In this document: positions 18,781-27,107 of the stretch, in pieces
Layout of the letters: each line of letters starts with the position of its first letter
How positions within the stretch are numbered: the first letter of the stretch is position 1
Source of the DNA: Streptomyces aurantiogriseus
GTDB lineage: Bacteria; Actinomycetota; Actinomycetes; Streptomycetales; Streptomycetaceae
Length of the DNA: 64,000 bases
Direction: 5' to 3'
NCBI RefSeq assembly: GCF_014649375.1
Contig: NZ_BMSX01000018.1
Span: 62,001 to 126,000 of the forward strand
Program-made: the position numbers and the translations under genes
The notes under the pieces: model-generated
Told to the model about the DNA's origin: nothing
The model's database searches: none
Seen by the model: only the letters and a program-made list of their open reading frames with translations

Positions 18781-18817
18781 GGACGGCGGGGCCCGCCCGA
18801 GGACGGCGGGGCCCGCC
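18781..18817. repeat. two direct copies of a 17-bp GC-rich unit
   Basis: GGACGGCGGGGCCCGCC occurs at 18781-18797 and again at 18801-18817 (period 20). Each unit is itself largely palindromic around GGGGCCC, so the pair may form tandem hairpins. It lies at the broken edge of the chitinase remnant. Confidence 0.85.
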
Positions 18818-18972
18818 GGGCGGATCGGAGGTTCGCTTCTACGCGCCCCCTCGAAAATCGATGAACACCGGACGGCATACGACCCCGCCCACTACGTTGC
18901 CTGCCATATCGGGAGTGGTCTCCCGAACCGGTCCGGAGGGGAACGGAACCGGCATTGCATGCTGGGGGGAAC

Positions 18973-21270
18973 ATGTCAGAAATTTCCAGGGCTATCGATG
19001 CCCTGCTCGAAGCACGCCTGCGTCAGCTGCCCGCGGTGGAACGTGAGAGCGCGCGGTGGAAGACGCTCGGCGAACGGCTGGACGAGCTGGACACCGCCCT
19101 CACCGACCTGCGCCTCCACACCACCCTCGATCCGGACCTCGCCGCATCCCTGACGGTCCCTCAGCTGCCGGAGATGCGGGCCGGCGTGGCCGAGGCCGCC
19201 GACTCCTTCCGGACGATCGCCTCCCGGTTCACCCGGACCACCGTCAACCTCGGAGTCAGCGGGGCAGCCCGGATGGGCAAGAGCACCCTGCTCCAGTCGG
19301 TCTCCGGCCTGGACGACCAGCAGATCCCGACCGGTGACGGCATTCCGGTCACCGCCGTGCGGAGCCGGATCTTCCATTCGCCCACGGTGCGCCGGGCCGA
19401 GCTGGAGATGCACAGTCCGGAGAGCTTCCTCACCGAGGTGATCGCCCCACTGCACACCGCCCTCGCGCTGGCCACGCCACCGCGCTCCCTGACGGATTTC
19501 GCCGCCTGGAACTACCCGAAGCCGACGGAGGACACCCGTCGCCGCATGCTGTTCGCGCGGCTGCGCGACCTGCAGAGCGCGCTGCCCTCGTACGAGCACC
19601 TGCTGACCGGCGGTGTGACGTCCGTACCGCTGGAGGAGATCCGCCCCTACGTCGCCTACCCGACCAGCGAGGAGGTGGAGGCCGCCGGCCCCGGTGGAGT
19701 GCGGCGCCTCTACGCCGCGGTGCGCGAGGCCCGGATCGAGTGCCCCTTCCCGCACGAGCACGTGGCCCGGATCGGCATCGTCGACCTGCCGGGGCTGGGC
19801 GAGGTCACCGCCGACGCCGAGCAGCGGCACGTGGACGGGCTGCGCAACGAGGTCGACGCGGTGCTGGTGGTCAAGCGCTCCTCCGAGACCTCCTCGTTCA
19901 TCGACGAGACCGACACCGCCGGCATGGCGCTGCTGGACCGGGTACGCGGATATGTGCGCAGCACCGGGGAGTTCACCTACGTGGTGCACAACGTCGACCC
20001 TGACAAGCCGCATCTCGCCGAGGCGCTCCGGGGGCAGCTGCTGCACAGCCTCAACGACGGGGAGGCCGACCGCTTCTTCACCGTCTTCGAGGCCGACGTA
20101 CGCGATCCGGAGCAGGTCGGCCGTGAGGTCCTGACCCCGCTGCTGACGCGCCTGGCCGACGGACTGCCAGTGATGGACGCCGAGGTGCTCTCCGGCACCC
20201 GCGGCCGCGCCGCCGCGGTACGCGACCGGATCCGGCTGCACCTCACCGACGTACGACGGGTGCTGGACCAGGTGGGGCGGCGCGCGGGAGTGCCGGAGGA
20301 GGTCAACGACGCCAAGGCCGACCAGCTGCGCAGCGGTGTCGCCAAGCGGCTGCGCGTGCTGGTCGCCGAGCTCGCGGCGGAGGCGAACCACTCCGCCGAC
20401 CCGGGTTTCGTCCAGGCGGTCGAGTCCGCCTATCAGGGCGTACTGGACTGGATCGACGACGGTTTCGGACGCGGCGCGCAGACCTGGCAGGAGCTGGCGC
20501 TGACCCGCATGATCACCGAGGGGCACCCGGCGGACTTCGCCGGACCCGAGTTCAACCGGATCCGGGTCGAGATCAGCCGCCGTTTCGCGGCACTCGACGA
20601 CTTCTTCACCGAGCGGATCACCGACGCGTGGGACCGTGCGGCGGCGGCCGTCGCCGCGGAGTGCGGCGCGCTGTTCTCCGAGCAGGCCGGCAGTGAGGAG
20701 GCCGACGAGAAGGCCGGTGGCCGGGCGGTCCTGAGCCGCCTCGCGGAGCTGTTCGAGGACTCCCCCCAGCCCTGCCCGGGCCTGGCGGCAGCCGTGCACA
20801 ACCTCCTCGACGTGCGCCTGGAGTACCGCACCCTGCTGTACCCCCGGGTCCGCCCCGACCTCGCCCCGCTGAACCTCCAGGTCACGCACCCCGACACCGG
20901 CGAGGAGATGCAGCACGTGGCGGTGCCGCTGACGGAGGAGGGCGCCAAGGAGCTGTACGGCATCTTCAACGGCCTCGCCGAGCAGGCGGCGTTCCGGATC
21001 CAGAAGTCGCTGCTGCGGGAGGCGGCTGTGCCGGCGGCCGTGGTGCACGCGCTGCTGGAGCAGTTCGAGGACACCCTGATCCGCTCCGGCACCTCGGCGC
21101 AGGAATTCCGCCGCTTCGTCCGCAGCTACCGCAACGACCTGTGGCCGGAGGAGTTCCGCGGCATCGACGAGGCCAACAGCCGCTTCGCGCGGGTCGTCAG
21201 GGTGACCAAGGAGATCGCTGCGCTCACCGAGCGGGAAGACATCGCCGAGCGGGAAGAGGAAGAGCTGTGA
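18973..21270 (+). CDS. dynamin-like large GTPase
   Basis: The 765-residue protein has an N-terminal helical region (1-85) and a GTPase domain with P-loop GAARMGKS (97-104), switch-I Thr (about 127) and G3 DLPG (271-274). The expected G4 position reads HNVD (339-342) instead of [N/T]KxD. A long mainly helical C-terminal half follows. No transmembrane segment is obvious, so membrane contact, if any, would be through the stalk or a partner. The start at 18973 has a GGGGGGA ribosome site. Its stop overlaps the next gene by GTGA. It heads a four-gene operon that includes a second GTPase and a tail-anchored protein. Bacterial dynamins remodel membranes; a conflict or defence role is an inference. 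Confidence 0.85.
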   Translation: MSEISRAIDALLEARLRQLPAVERESARWKTLGERLDELDTALTDLRLHTTLDPDLAASLTVPQLPEMRAGVAEAADSFRTIASRFTRTTVNLGVSGAARMGKSTLLQSVSGLDDQQIPTGDGIPVTAVRSRIFHSPTVRRAELEMHSPESFLTEVIAPLHTALALATPPRSLTDFAAWNYPKPTEDTRRRMLFARLRDLQSALPSYEHLLTGGVTSVPLEEIRPYVAYPTSEEVEAAGPGGVRRLYAAVREARIECPFPHEHVARIGIVDLPGLGEVTADAEQRHVDGLRNEVDAVLVVKRSSETSSFIDETDTAGMALLDRVRGYVRSTGEFTYVVHNVDPDKPHLAEALRGQLLHSLNDGEADRFFTVFEADVRDPEQVGREVLTPLLTRLADGLPVMDAEVLSGTRGRAAAVRDRIRLHLTDVRRVLDQVGRRAGVPEEVNDAKADQLRSGVAKRLRVLVAELAAEANHSADPGFVQAVESAYQGVLDWIDDGFGRGAQTWQELALTRMITEGHPADFAGPEFNRIRVEISRRFAALDDFFTERITDAWDRAAAAVAAECGALFSEQAGSEEADEKAGGRAVLSRLAELFEDSPQPCPGLAAAVHNLLDVRLEYRTLLYPRVRPDLAPLNLQVTHPDTGEEMQHVAVPLTEEGAKELYGIFNGLAEQAAFRIQKSLLREAAVPAAVVHALLEQFEDTLIRSGTSAQEFRRFVRSYRNDLWPEEFRGIDEANSRFARVVRVTKEIAALTEREDIAEREEEEL

Positions 21271-22412
21271 CGGACGCGCACCGCCCGGTTTTCGAGTACA
21301 AGATCGGCCTGCTGGCCCCCAGCCGGGTGGGCAAGAGCACCTTGATCGCCAGTCTGCTGAAGGAGGGCCAGCAGCTACTGAACCGCGAGACGTCGGTGCA
21401 GCTGACAGCCGACCGACCGACCCTCAATCGGATCAACGCCACACACAACATGGTGACCGGGGCGCTGAAGGCCAGGGTGTTCGAGCCGGGCCTGGTACCC
21501 AGCACGCCCGACCCGTCGTACTTCCGGCTCCTGCTGGAGCCCCGGGGGCAGGATCTGCCGATCCGGTTCGACATCCTCGACTACCCGGGCGCATGGCTGG
21601 AGAAGGGCGGCAACAGCGACCAGAACGAGCAGAAGTGGAACGAGTGCGAGACGTTCCTCTCCGACAGTTCAGTGCTGATCGTGCCGGTCGACTCGGTACT
21701 CCTCATGGACGCCGGTGACACTCACGCGCATCTGCTGACCGCGCACCTCGCCGTGTCGCAGATCGAGCAGGTGGTACAGCGGTGGGCGAAGAACCGCCGC
21801 GAGCGACCCGGCGAACCCGCAATGGTGATCTTCTGCCCGGTCAAATGTGAGACGTACCTGTCGGACAGCGGGAGCCTCCAGGACCATTCCGCGCAGTTGC
21901 GGCAGCAGCTGTGCGACCAGTTCAGCGAGGTGCTGGAGACGATCAGGGAGGCCGCCCCGCACGCCTCGGTCCGTTATCTGCCGATCGACACCTTCGGCTG
22001 TGTCGAACTGGTCTCGGCCCGCTGGACGCCGCACGCCGACTCCCCGGGCGGGGTCATGTTGATGCCCAAGTACCGCGTACGGCCTCCCGGCACCATCACG
22101 CGCAAGGGCCTGGACGACCTGGTCAGCCTGCTCTGCAGACAACTCGTCGAGGCGGCCCGGCTGCAGAGCCAGCGAACTGCCGCCGTGCGCAGGGTGACCG
22201 CTGAGTTCTCCCGCAGGCACGCCGAAGCCCAAGAGGGCTTCTTCCGGGACCTGTGGCTCAAGGTCAACGGCGAGCGGAGGCGCCGGATCGAGGCTGCCGA
22301 CGGCGACGAGGCACGGTACCGCGACGCGGAGCAGACCACCCGGTCCCTCTTCGACGTTCTGGCGACCCTGGCCGAACGGGCGAACGGTGCCCGCCTGCAA
22401 CACCTGAGCTGA
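21267..22412 (+). CDS. second P-loop GTPase of the operon
   Basis: The 381-residue protein has the P-loop variant APSRVGKS (17-24, Ala in place of the first Gly), and DYPG (105-108) in FDILDYPGAW serves as G3. A polar C-terminal helical region follows. The GTG start overlaps the dynamin-like stop (GTGA at 21267-21270), so the two GTPases are made in a coupled way. Paired GTPases of this sort are reported in bacterial NTP-dependent conflict systems (double-GTPase type); whether this is one needs a profile search. Its exact subfamily is not recognised. Confidence 0.82.
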   Translation: MTDAHRPVFEYKIGLLAPSRVGKSTLIASLLKEGQQLLNRETSVQLTADRPTLNRINATHNMVTGALKARVFEPGLVPSTPDPSYFRLLLEPRGQDLPIRFDILDYPGAWLEKGGNSDQNEQKWNECETFLSDSSVLIVPVDSVLLMDAGDTHAHLLTAHLAVSQIEQVVQRWAKNRRERPGEPAMVIFCPVKCETYLSDSGSLQDHSAQLRQQLCDQFSEVLETIREAAPHASVRYLPIDTFGCVELVSARWTPHADSPGGVMLMPKYRVRPPGTITRKGLDDLVSLLCRQLVEAARLQSQRTAAVRRVTAEFSRRHAEAQEGFFRDLWLKVNGERRRRIEAADGDEARYRDAEQTTRSLFDVLATLAERANGARLQHLS

Positions 22413-22428
22413 GCCGAAAGGACTCTCC

Positions 22429-23313
22429 GTGCGGATCCACCTGCGTACCCGAGGTAGGCCCCGGCCACTCGACTACGACTTCCTCAACTCCAGGCCCGCC
22501 AACCGTTGGTGGGACGCGTACTCCGACGTGACCGCCACCGAGCGGCCCTGCATGCTCTCCATGGCGGACGACGACCAGTGGCGCGTACTGGTGAGCGGTG
22601 TCCCCTCGGTGCGCACCGACTCGGTGGGCACCCTGCTCTTCTACACCCTGGTTCTGGAAGGCACCCACGACGGCACCACCGACGACGACCGCGCGCTCGT
22701 GCTGGCTCTGGCCTCACGATGGCTGGCCGATCTCAACGGCCACTGCGACGAGCACAGGTCACTGTCCGCCCTCTTCGACGGCCTCTGCCCGGCCCCGGAG
22801 GTGGACCGGCTGCTGGCCGCTCCTCTGTCCGAGCTCACGGCGGACCGTGAAAAACTGACCGCGGCAATCCACGCGGCACTGGCCGGCGTGGAGCCCGTAC
22901 CGTACGAACCCGCGACCGGGCGCGGTCGCGACCGGTGGATCGCCGGGCGCGGTGCCCCGGGAGCCGCGGCCGCCTTCCTGGAGCGGCTGTCCGCGATGCT
23001 GTCCGGGGAGGAGAAGGGGCAGGCGCACCTGCTCAACCTGGTCTCCGAGGCGGAAGACGTGGCCACGTTGTTCCCGGGACGGCTCGCGGTCCTCGTGGAG
23101 GGCGGCCAGGTCGGCGACCCGGCCATGCCGCTCGAAGAGCTCCCGCCGTTGAAGGCCCCACCCTGGCCTCCAGTTGCACCGGTTCCGACAAGCCCTCCGG
23201 GACCCCACCCAAAAGTCGGATGGCGGACGCCGATGTTCCAGGCATCGCTGGCCGCCTTGATGCTGCTGCTGATTCTGGCCGGGGCCCTTTGGATCTGGGG
23301 GGTGCCTTTCTGA
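22429..23313 (+). CDS. tail-anchored protein of the GTPase operon
   Basis: The 294-residue protein has no recognised catalytic motif. It has a soluble N-terminal part (RPLDYDFLNSRPANRWWDAY onward), a helical middle, a Pro-rich linker (about 245-265) and one C-terminal hydrophobic helix (ASLAALMLLLILAGALWIW) that ends within a few residues of the stop. That is the layout of a tail-anchored membrane protein. It starts at GTG 16 bp after the second GTPase. It may recruit the GTPases to the membrane. It could be related to the GTPase-associated GAP1-type proteins, but this was not verifiable here. Confidence 0.78.
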   Translation: MRIHLRTRGRPRPLDYDFLNSRPANRWWDAYSDVTATERPCMLSMADDDQWRVLVSGVPSVRTDSVGTLLFYTLVLEGTHDGTTDDDRALVLALASRWLADLNGHCDEHRSLSALFDGLCPAPEVDRLLAAPLSELTADREKLTAAIHAALAGVEPVPYEPATGRGRDRWIAGRGAPGAAAAFLERLSAMLSGEEKGQAHLLNLVSEAEDVATLFPGRLAVLVEGGQVGDPAMPLEELPPLKAPPWPPVAPVPTSPPGPHPKVGWRTPMFQASLAALMLLLILAGALWIWGVPF

Positions 23314-23852
23314 CGCCGGGCAAGGCCCACAGGGGCCATGACCTGCAGATCAAAGTGCGCCTGCCGGACCGCGAACTCACCTTCTACAGCCGGCCGGTGT
23401 TCCAGGAGCGCTGGATCGAGGAGAACCGGCTCCTGGAGTTCCGCTGTGAGTTCCGCTGCACCTACCCGGGTACCCCGCATCCTGTTCTCGCACGACTGAG
23501 GGCACGGCTGGTTGTCAGATGGGACGGAGGTCTCCCCTACATGGACAAGGTCGGCGCGCGCCTGCGCACTGTCCTCCAGCGCCGTTCCTCTCTTCTGAGC
23601 GACGTCGGCGCGGGTCTGGCCGCGGACCTCATGCCCGGCTTCACTCTGGACGAGGTCGAAGACGTGGACTTCGCGGTGTCGCTGAACGGGAACAAGGTCT
23701 TCGACGTGTCGGGAGCCGTCCCGACACGAGAGTGGCAGTCGCTCGTCGTCTCCGGCGACTCCCGCGGCAGCGCCCGGATCAGCGACATCGACTACCCCAT
23801 GAAGAGGTCCCTCGAGAACATGACCAAGATCCGTTCCGGTCGGACCGCCTAG
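23310..23852 (+). CDS. small soluble protein closing the GTPase operon, probable CTG start
   Basis: The frame encodes about 180 residues after the stop of the tail-anchored gene, with a convincing protein-like sequence (QIKVRLPDRELTFYSRPVF, later FTLDEVEDVDFAVSLNGNKV). No ATG, GTG or TTG lies near the expected start. CTG at 23310 overlaps the upstream TGA (CTGA) and has GGGGGG about 8 bp before it, mirroring the overlaps elsewhere in the operon. The alternative is ATG at 23220, which would overlap the upstream gene by 94 bp. It is mostly beta-rich, without membrane segments. No family is recognised. Confidence 0.7.
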   Translation: MTPGKAHRGHDLQIKVRLPDRELTFYSRPVFQERWIEENRLLEFRCEFRCTYPGTPHPVLARLRARLVVRWDGGLPYMDKVGARLRTVLQRRSSLLSDVGAGLAADLMPGFTLDEVEDVDFAVSLNGNKVFDVSGAVPTREWQSLVVSGDSRGSARISDIDYPMKRSLENMTKIRSGRTA

Positions 23853-23868
23853 GAGTACCGCCCCGCCC

Positions 23869-25239
23869 TCACCCCACCCCCGCCCGCCTCCGCCGCCGCA
23901 CCGCCCCCCGATGCCCCCTCCGAGCCGGCGCCCGCCCGCTCAGCTGGAGCCATATCCGCACCTCGGCCCCGCCGAGCACCGACGACCCGACCCGTACGTC
24001 CCCGCCGGTCGACTCGGCGAGTCGGCGCACGATGTCCAGTCCGAGCCCGGTCGAGCCGGTGTTGCCGGAACCCCGGCCGCGGGCCATCGCGGCCTCGGGG
24101 TCGGGTATGCCGGGGCCCGCGTCGGAGACGAGCACGATCACCGCGTCCTCGGCGTTGTGCACGTCGACCGCGAAGGCGGTGCCCTCGGGGGTGTGCCGGA
24201 AGACGTTGCCGAGGAGGGCGTCCAGTGCGGCCGCGAGGTCGGCGCGGGCCACGGGTATGCGCACCGGCCGGTCGACACCGGCCACCCGCACCTTGCGGCC
24301 CTCGTCCTCCGCGAGCGCCGACCAGAACGCCATTCGCTCCCGTACGACCTCGGCCGCGTCGCATCCGGCGCCCGGCCCGGCGGCCGCGGTCTGCGGTTTG
24401 GCCTCGCGGGCGGTCCGGATGATGGTGTCGACCTCGCGCTCCAACTGGGCGACCGCGGCCCGGGTCTGCTCGGCGGCCGGGGAGTCGCCGAGCGAGGCCG
24501 CGTTGAGCCGCAGGACGGTCAGGGGCGTGCGCAGCCGGTGGGAGAGGTCGGCGGCCAACTCCCGCTCGTTCGCCAGGAGTTGGACGACCTGGTCGGCCAT
24601 GGAGTTGAACGCGGCTGCGGCGAGCCGTAGTTCGTTCGGGCCCTCCTCCGGCACGCGCGCGCCCAGTTTCCCCTCGCCCAGTTCGCGCGCGCCCTCGACC
24701 AGCCGCTGGGCGGGCTGCACCATCCGTACGCCCAGCCGGTCGGCGACGGCGACCGAGCCGACGACGAGGGCGACGCCGACCGCCGCGAGCACCGCCCAGG
24801 CGGTGGCGACACCGTTGCTGACCTCGGACTCGGGGACGTACACCTCGATGACCACGGTCCCGAAGCTCAGGGCGACGGGCTGGAGCAGGGCGGAGCCGCC
24901 GGGCACCTCGGTGGTGGAGGCGCGGCCCAGTTCGCGGACGGCCGTGATGTCGGTGTCGGCGGCGCGCTGCCGGCCGAGGTCGACGGCGGCCCGGTCGTCG
25001 CTCGCGGGGAGGTGGACGGCCATCCCGTCGTCGGAGCCGGCGGAGGCGACGACCCGCTCCACCTGTTCGCGGTCTGTGGTGATGGACAGCGCGGGGACCA
25101 CGACGGCGGCCTCCCGCTCGGCGTTGGAGAAGGCGCGGTCGCGGGCCATCTCCTTGATGACCAGCCCGAGCGGAACCGCGAAGGCGACCACGACCATGGT
25201 GGTGACCGCCAGACAGACCTTGACCAGTGCCCATCTCAT
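23869..25239 (-). CDS. sensor histidine kinase
   Basis: This 456-residue two-component kinase has an N-terminal membrane helix, an extracellular sensor part (about 35-150) and a second membrane helix (AWAVLAAVGVALVVGSVAVA). A HAMP linker, the H-box DLSHRLRTPLTVL with the phospho-accepting His and an HATPase domain (DAGPGIPD, then TGLGLDIVRRL) follow. The N-box reads ALLGNVFRHTPEG, with the usual Asn. It is coupled to the response regulator by ATGA (25236-25239). The signal is unknown. It converges on the GTPase operon with a 16-bp gap. Confidence 0.92.
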   Translation of the reverse strand: MRWALVKVCLAVTTMVVVAFAVPLGLVIKEMARDRAFSNAEREAAVVVPALSITTDREQVERVVASAGSDDGMAVHLPASDDRAAVDLGRQRAADTDITAVRELGRASTTEVPGGSALLQPVALSFGTVVIEVYVPESEVSNGVATAWAVLAAVGVALVVGSVAVADRLGVRMVQPAQRLVEGARELGEGKLGARVPEEGPNELRLAAAAFNSMADQVVQLLANERELAADLSHRLRTPLTVLRLNAASLGDSPAAEQTRAAVAQLEREVDTIIRTAREAKPQTAAAGPGAGCDAAEVVRERMAFWSALAEDEGRKVRVAGVDRPVRIPVARADLAAALDALLGNVFRHTPEGTAFAVDVHNAEDAVIVLVSDAGPGIPDPEAAMARGRGSGNTGSTGLGLDIVRRLAESTGGDVRVGSSVLGGAEVRIWLQLSGRAPARRGHRGAVRRRRRAGVG

Positions 25240-25979
25240 CGCGGCGGCTCCGCTCCGGGAGAGCCGGGGGGCGCCATGGCGGGCGGCTCCATGACGGGCG
25301 GTTCCAGCTTCACGCCGACACCCCGCAGGGTGTGCAGATAGCGCGGGCGGGCCGCCGTCTCGCCCAACTTGCGGCGCAGCCAGGACAGATGGACGTCGAT
25401 GGTCTGGTCGTCGCCGTAGGACTGCTGCCAGACCTCGGCGAGCAGTTCCCGGCGCGGGACGACGACTCCGGGGCGGCCGGCGAGGAAGGCGAGCAGGTCG
25501 AACTCGCGGCGGGTGAGGTCGAGGCGGACGCCGTCCAGTTCGGCCTGGCGGCGCAGTGGGTCGACGGTCAGACCGCCGACGCGCAGGACGGTGGACGGAG
25601 GGGTGTCGCCGGCGCCGGAGCGGGCGCGGCGCAGGACGGCCGCCATACGGGCCGAGAGGTGCTCCACCGAGAAGGGTTTGGTCAGGTAGTCGTCCGCCCC
25701 GGCATTCAGCAGGCGGACGATCTCCGTCTCGTCGTCGCGGGCGGTGGCGATGATGACGGGCACGTCCGTGATGCCGCGCAGCATCTTCAGGGCCTCGGAG
25801 CCGTCCAGGTCGGGCAGGCCGAGGTCCAGGATGACCACGTCGAAGCGGAAATGGGCGACCTCGCGCAGCGCCTCCAGTGCCGTCCCGACGCTGCGCACGG
25901 TGTGCGAGGCGTCGGTCAGGTGCCGGATGAGCGCCGAGCGTACGAACTGGTCGTCCTCGACCACGAGCACACTTGCCAT
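25236..25979 (-). CDS. OmpR-family response regulator
   Basis: The protein has 247 residues: a receiver domain with acidic pair VVEDD, phospho-acceptor Asp in VILDLGLPD and Lys in LTKPF, then an OmpR-type winged helix (LTRREFDLLAFLAGRPG, WLRRKLGE). The start at 25979 gives the standard receiver N-terminus. It is transcribed before and coupled to the sensor kinase. It is divergent from the 173-residue surface protein at 26102, a possible target. Confidence 0.92.
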   Translation of the reverse strand: MASVLVVEDDQFVRSALIRHLTDASHTVRSVGTALEALREVAHFRFDVVILDLGLPDLDGSEALKMLRGITDVPVIIATARDDETEIVRLLNAGADDYLTKPFSVEHLSARMAAVLRRARSGAGDTPPSTVLRVGGLTVDPLRRQAELDGVRLDLTRREFDLLAFLAGRPGVVVPRRELLAEVWQQSYGDDQTIDVHLSWLRRKLGETAARPRYLHTLRGVGVKLEPPVMEPPAMAPPGSPGAEPPR

Positions 25980-26101
25980 GCGCCGCACCGTACGCCATGC
26001 GGACGAGGGACATTCGGGCCTGTGGACAACTCGCCCTCTGTGGACAACCGGTGGGGCGTCCGTGCGACACCCGTGAGGCGCGTGGGGCAAGATGGCCCGC
26101 G

Positions 26102-26623
26102 ATGCGCAGAGGATTCGTACACCTGCTGGCGTGGTCGCTCGCCACGGGCGCGGCGGTCACGCTGTCGTGGTGGGGCGTCCACACGGTCATGGCGGGTACG
26201 GCCTACGACCCGCCGCGCGCCCTGCCGCTGACCGCGGGCGACGCGACCACGCAGGAGTCGAAGCCGGTGACCTCGGCCACCAGCCGCCCGACTCCTTCCG
26301 AAAGCCCCTCGGACAGCCCGTCCCCGCAGCCGAGCCGGGCGCCCCGCTCGCCCTCCCCCTCCCCTTCGAAAACGGCGACAACCGCTCCCCCGAGCCCCTC
26401 CGGCGAGGTCAAGAGCTACGACACCGACGGCGGGCGGGTCGTGTTCGACCTCGGGAAGACCTCCGCGACGCTCGTCTCGGCGACGCCGGGCGCCGACTGG
26501 TCGATGCAGGTGTGGAAGACGGAGTCATGGATCCGGGTGGAGTTCGCCTCGGGCGCGGACCGGGTGTCGGTGTTCTGCACGTGGCACGACGGACCGCCAC
26601 GGGTGGAAGTGGGCGACTACTAG
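26102..26623 (+). CDS. small membrane-anchored protein with Ser/Pro-rich stalk
   Basis: The 173-residue protein has an N-terminal hydrophobic segment (HLLAWSLATGAAVTLSWWGV) that acts as signal or anchor, then a low-complexity Ser/Pro stalk (about 65-105), then a compact C-terminal domain (DGGRVVFDLGKTSATLVSAT). The family is not recognised. It is divergent from the two-component pair, 122 bp away, which suggests the regulator may control it. The gene overlaps the GNAT gene by 4 bp at its end. Confidence 0.75.
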   Translation: MRRGFVHLLAWSLATGAAVTLSWWGVHTVMAGTAYDPPRALPLTAGDATTQESKPVTSATSRPTPSESPSDSPSPQPSRAPRSPSPSPSKTATTAPPSPSGEVKSYDTDGGRVVFDLGKTSATLVSATPGADWSMQVWKTESWIRVEFASGADRVSVFCTWHDGPPRVEVGDY

Positions 26624-27078
26624 GACCTACCGGGCCGGTTCGGCACCTCACGCACGAGGAACACGTCCACCGGGTCCTCGGTCCGGAGCGTGAAGCCGTG
26701 CCGCTCGTACAACCGCCGGGCCGCGCTGCCCTGCAGCACGTTCAGCCGGACCCGGACGCCGTCGCGGTCGCACCGATCGAGCAGCCGGCGCAGCACCGCG
26801 GAACCGATGCCCCGGCCCTGCAGGCGCGGGTCCAGATAGAAGTGCTCCAGCCAGTGCGCGTCCGCGTCCGGCCGCAGCGCCACGCACCCGGCGAACGCGC
26901 CGCCGACCTCGATCACCCAGGTGTGCGCCGGCACGAACCCGTCCCGCAGCCGCTGCCGCACCCGCCCCTCGTCGTACCGCCCGAGCCGCTCCAGATCGGC
27001 CCGAAGCACGACGGCACGCAGCTCGGCCACCGCCTCGACATCCTCCGCCGAGGCCTGCCGCATCTCCCAGTCCGCCAT
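26620..27078 (-). CDS. GNAT-family N-acetyltransferase
   Basis: The 152-residue protein has the acetyl-CoA-binding GNAT core: FYLDPRLQGRGIGSAVLRRL contains the R/Q-x-x-G-x-G/A motif, and LYERHGF forms the last strand-helix. No other domain is present. It is convergent with the preceding gene. The acyl acceptor cannot be told from sequence. Confidence 0.9.
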   Translation of the reverse strand: MADWEMRQASAEDVEAVAELRAVVLRADLERLGRYDEGRVRQRLRDGFVPAHTWVIEVGGAFAGCVALRPDADAHWLEHFYLDPRLQGRGIGSAVLRRLLDRCDRDGVRVRLNVLQGSAARRLYERHGFTLRTEDPVDVFLVREVPNRPGRS

Positions 27079-27107
27079 GATCGCGATGCTAGCCCGCCCG
27101 CTGCGCC

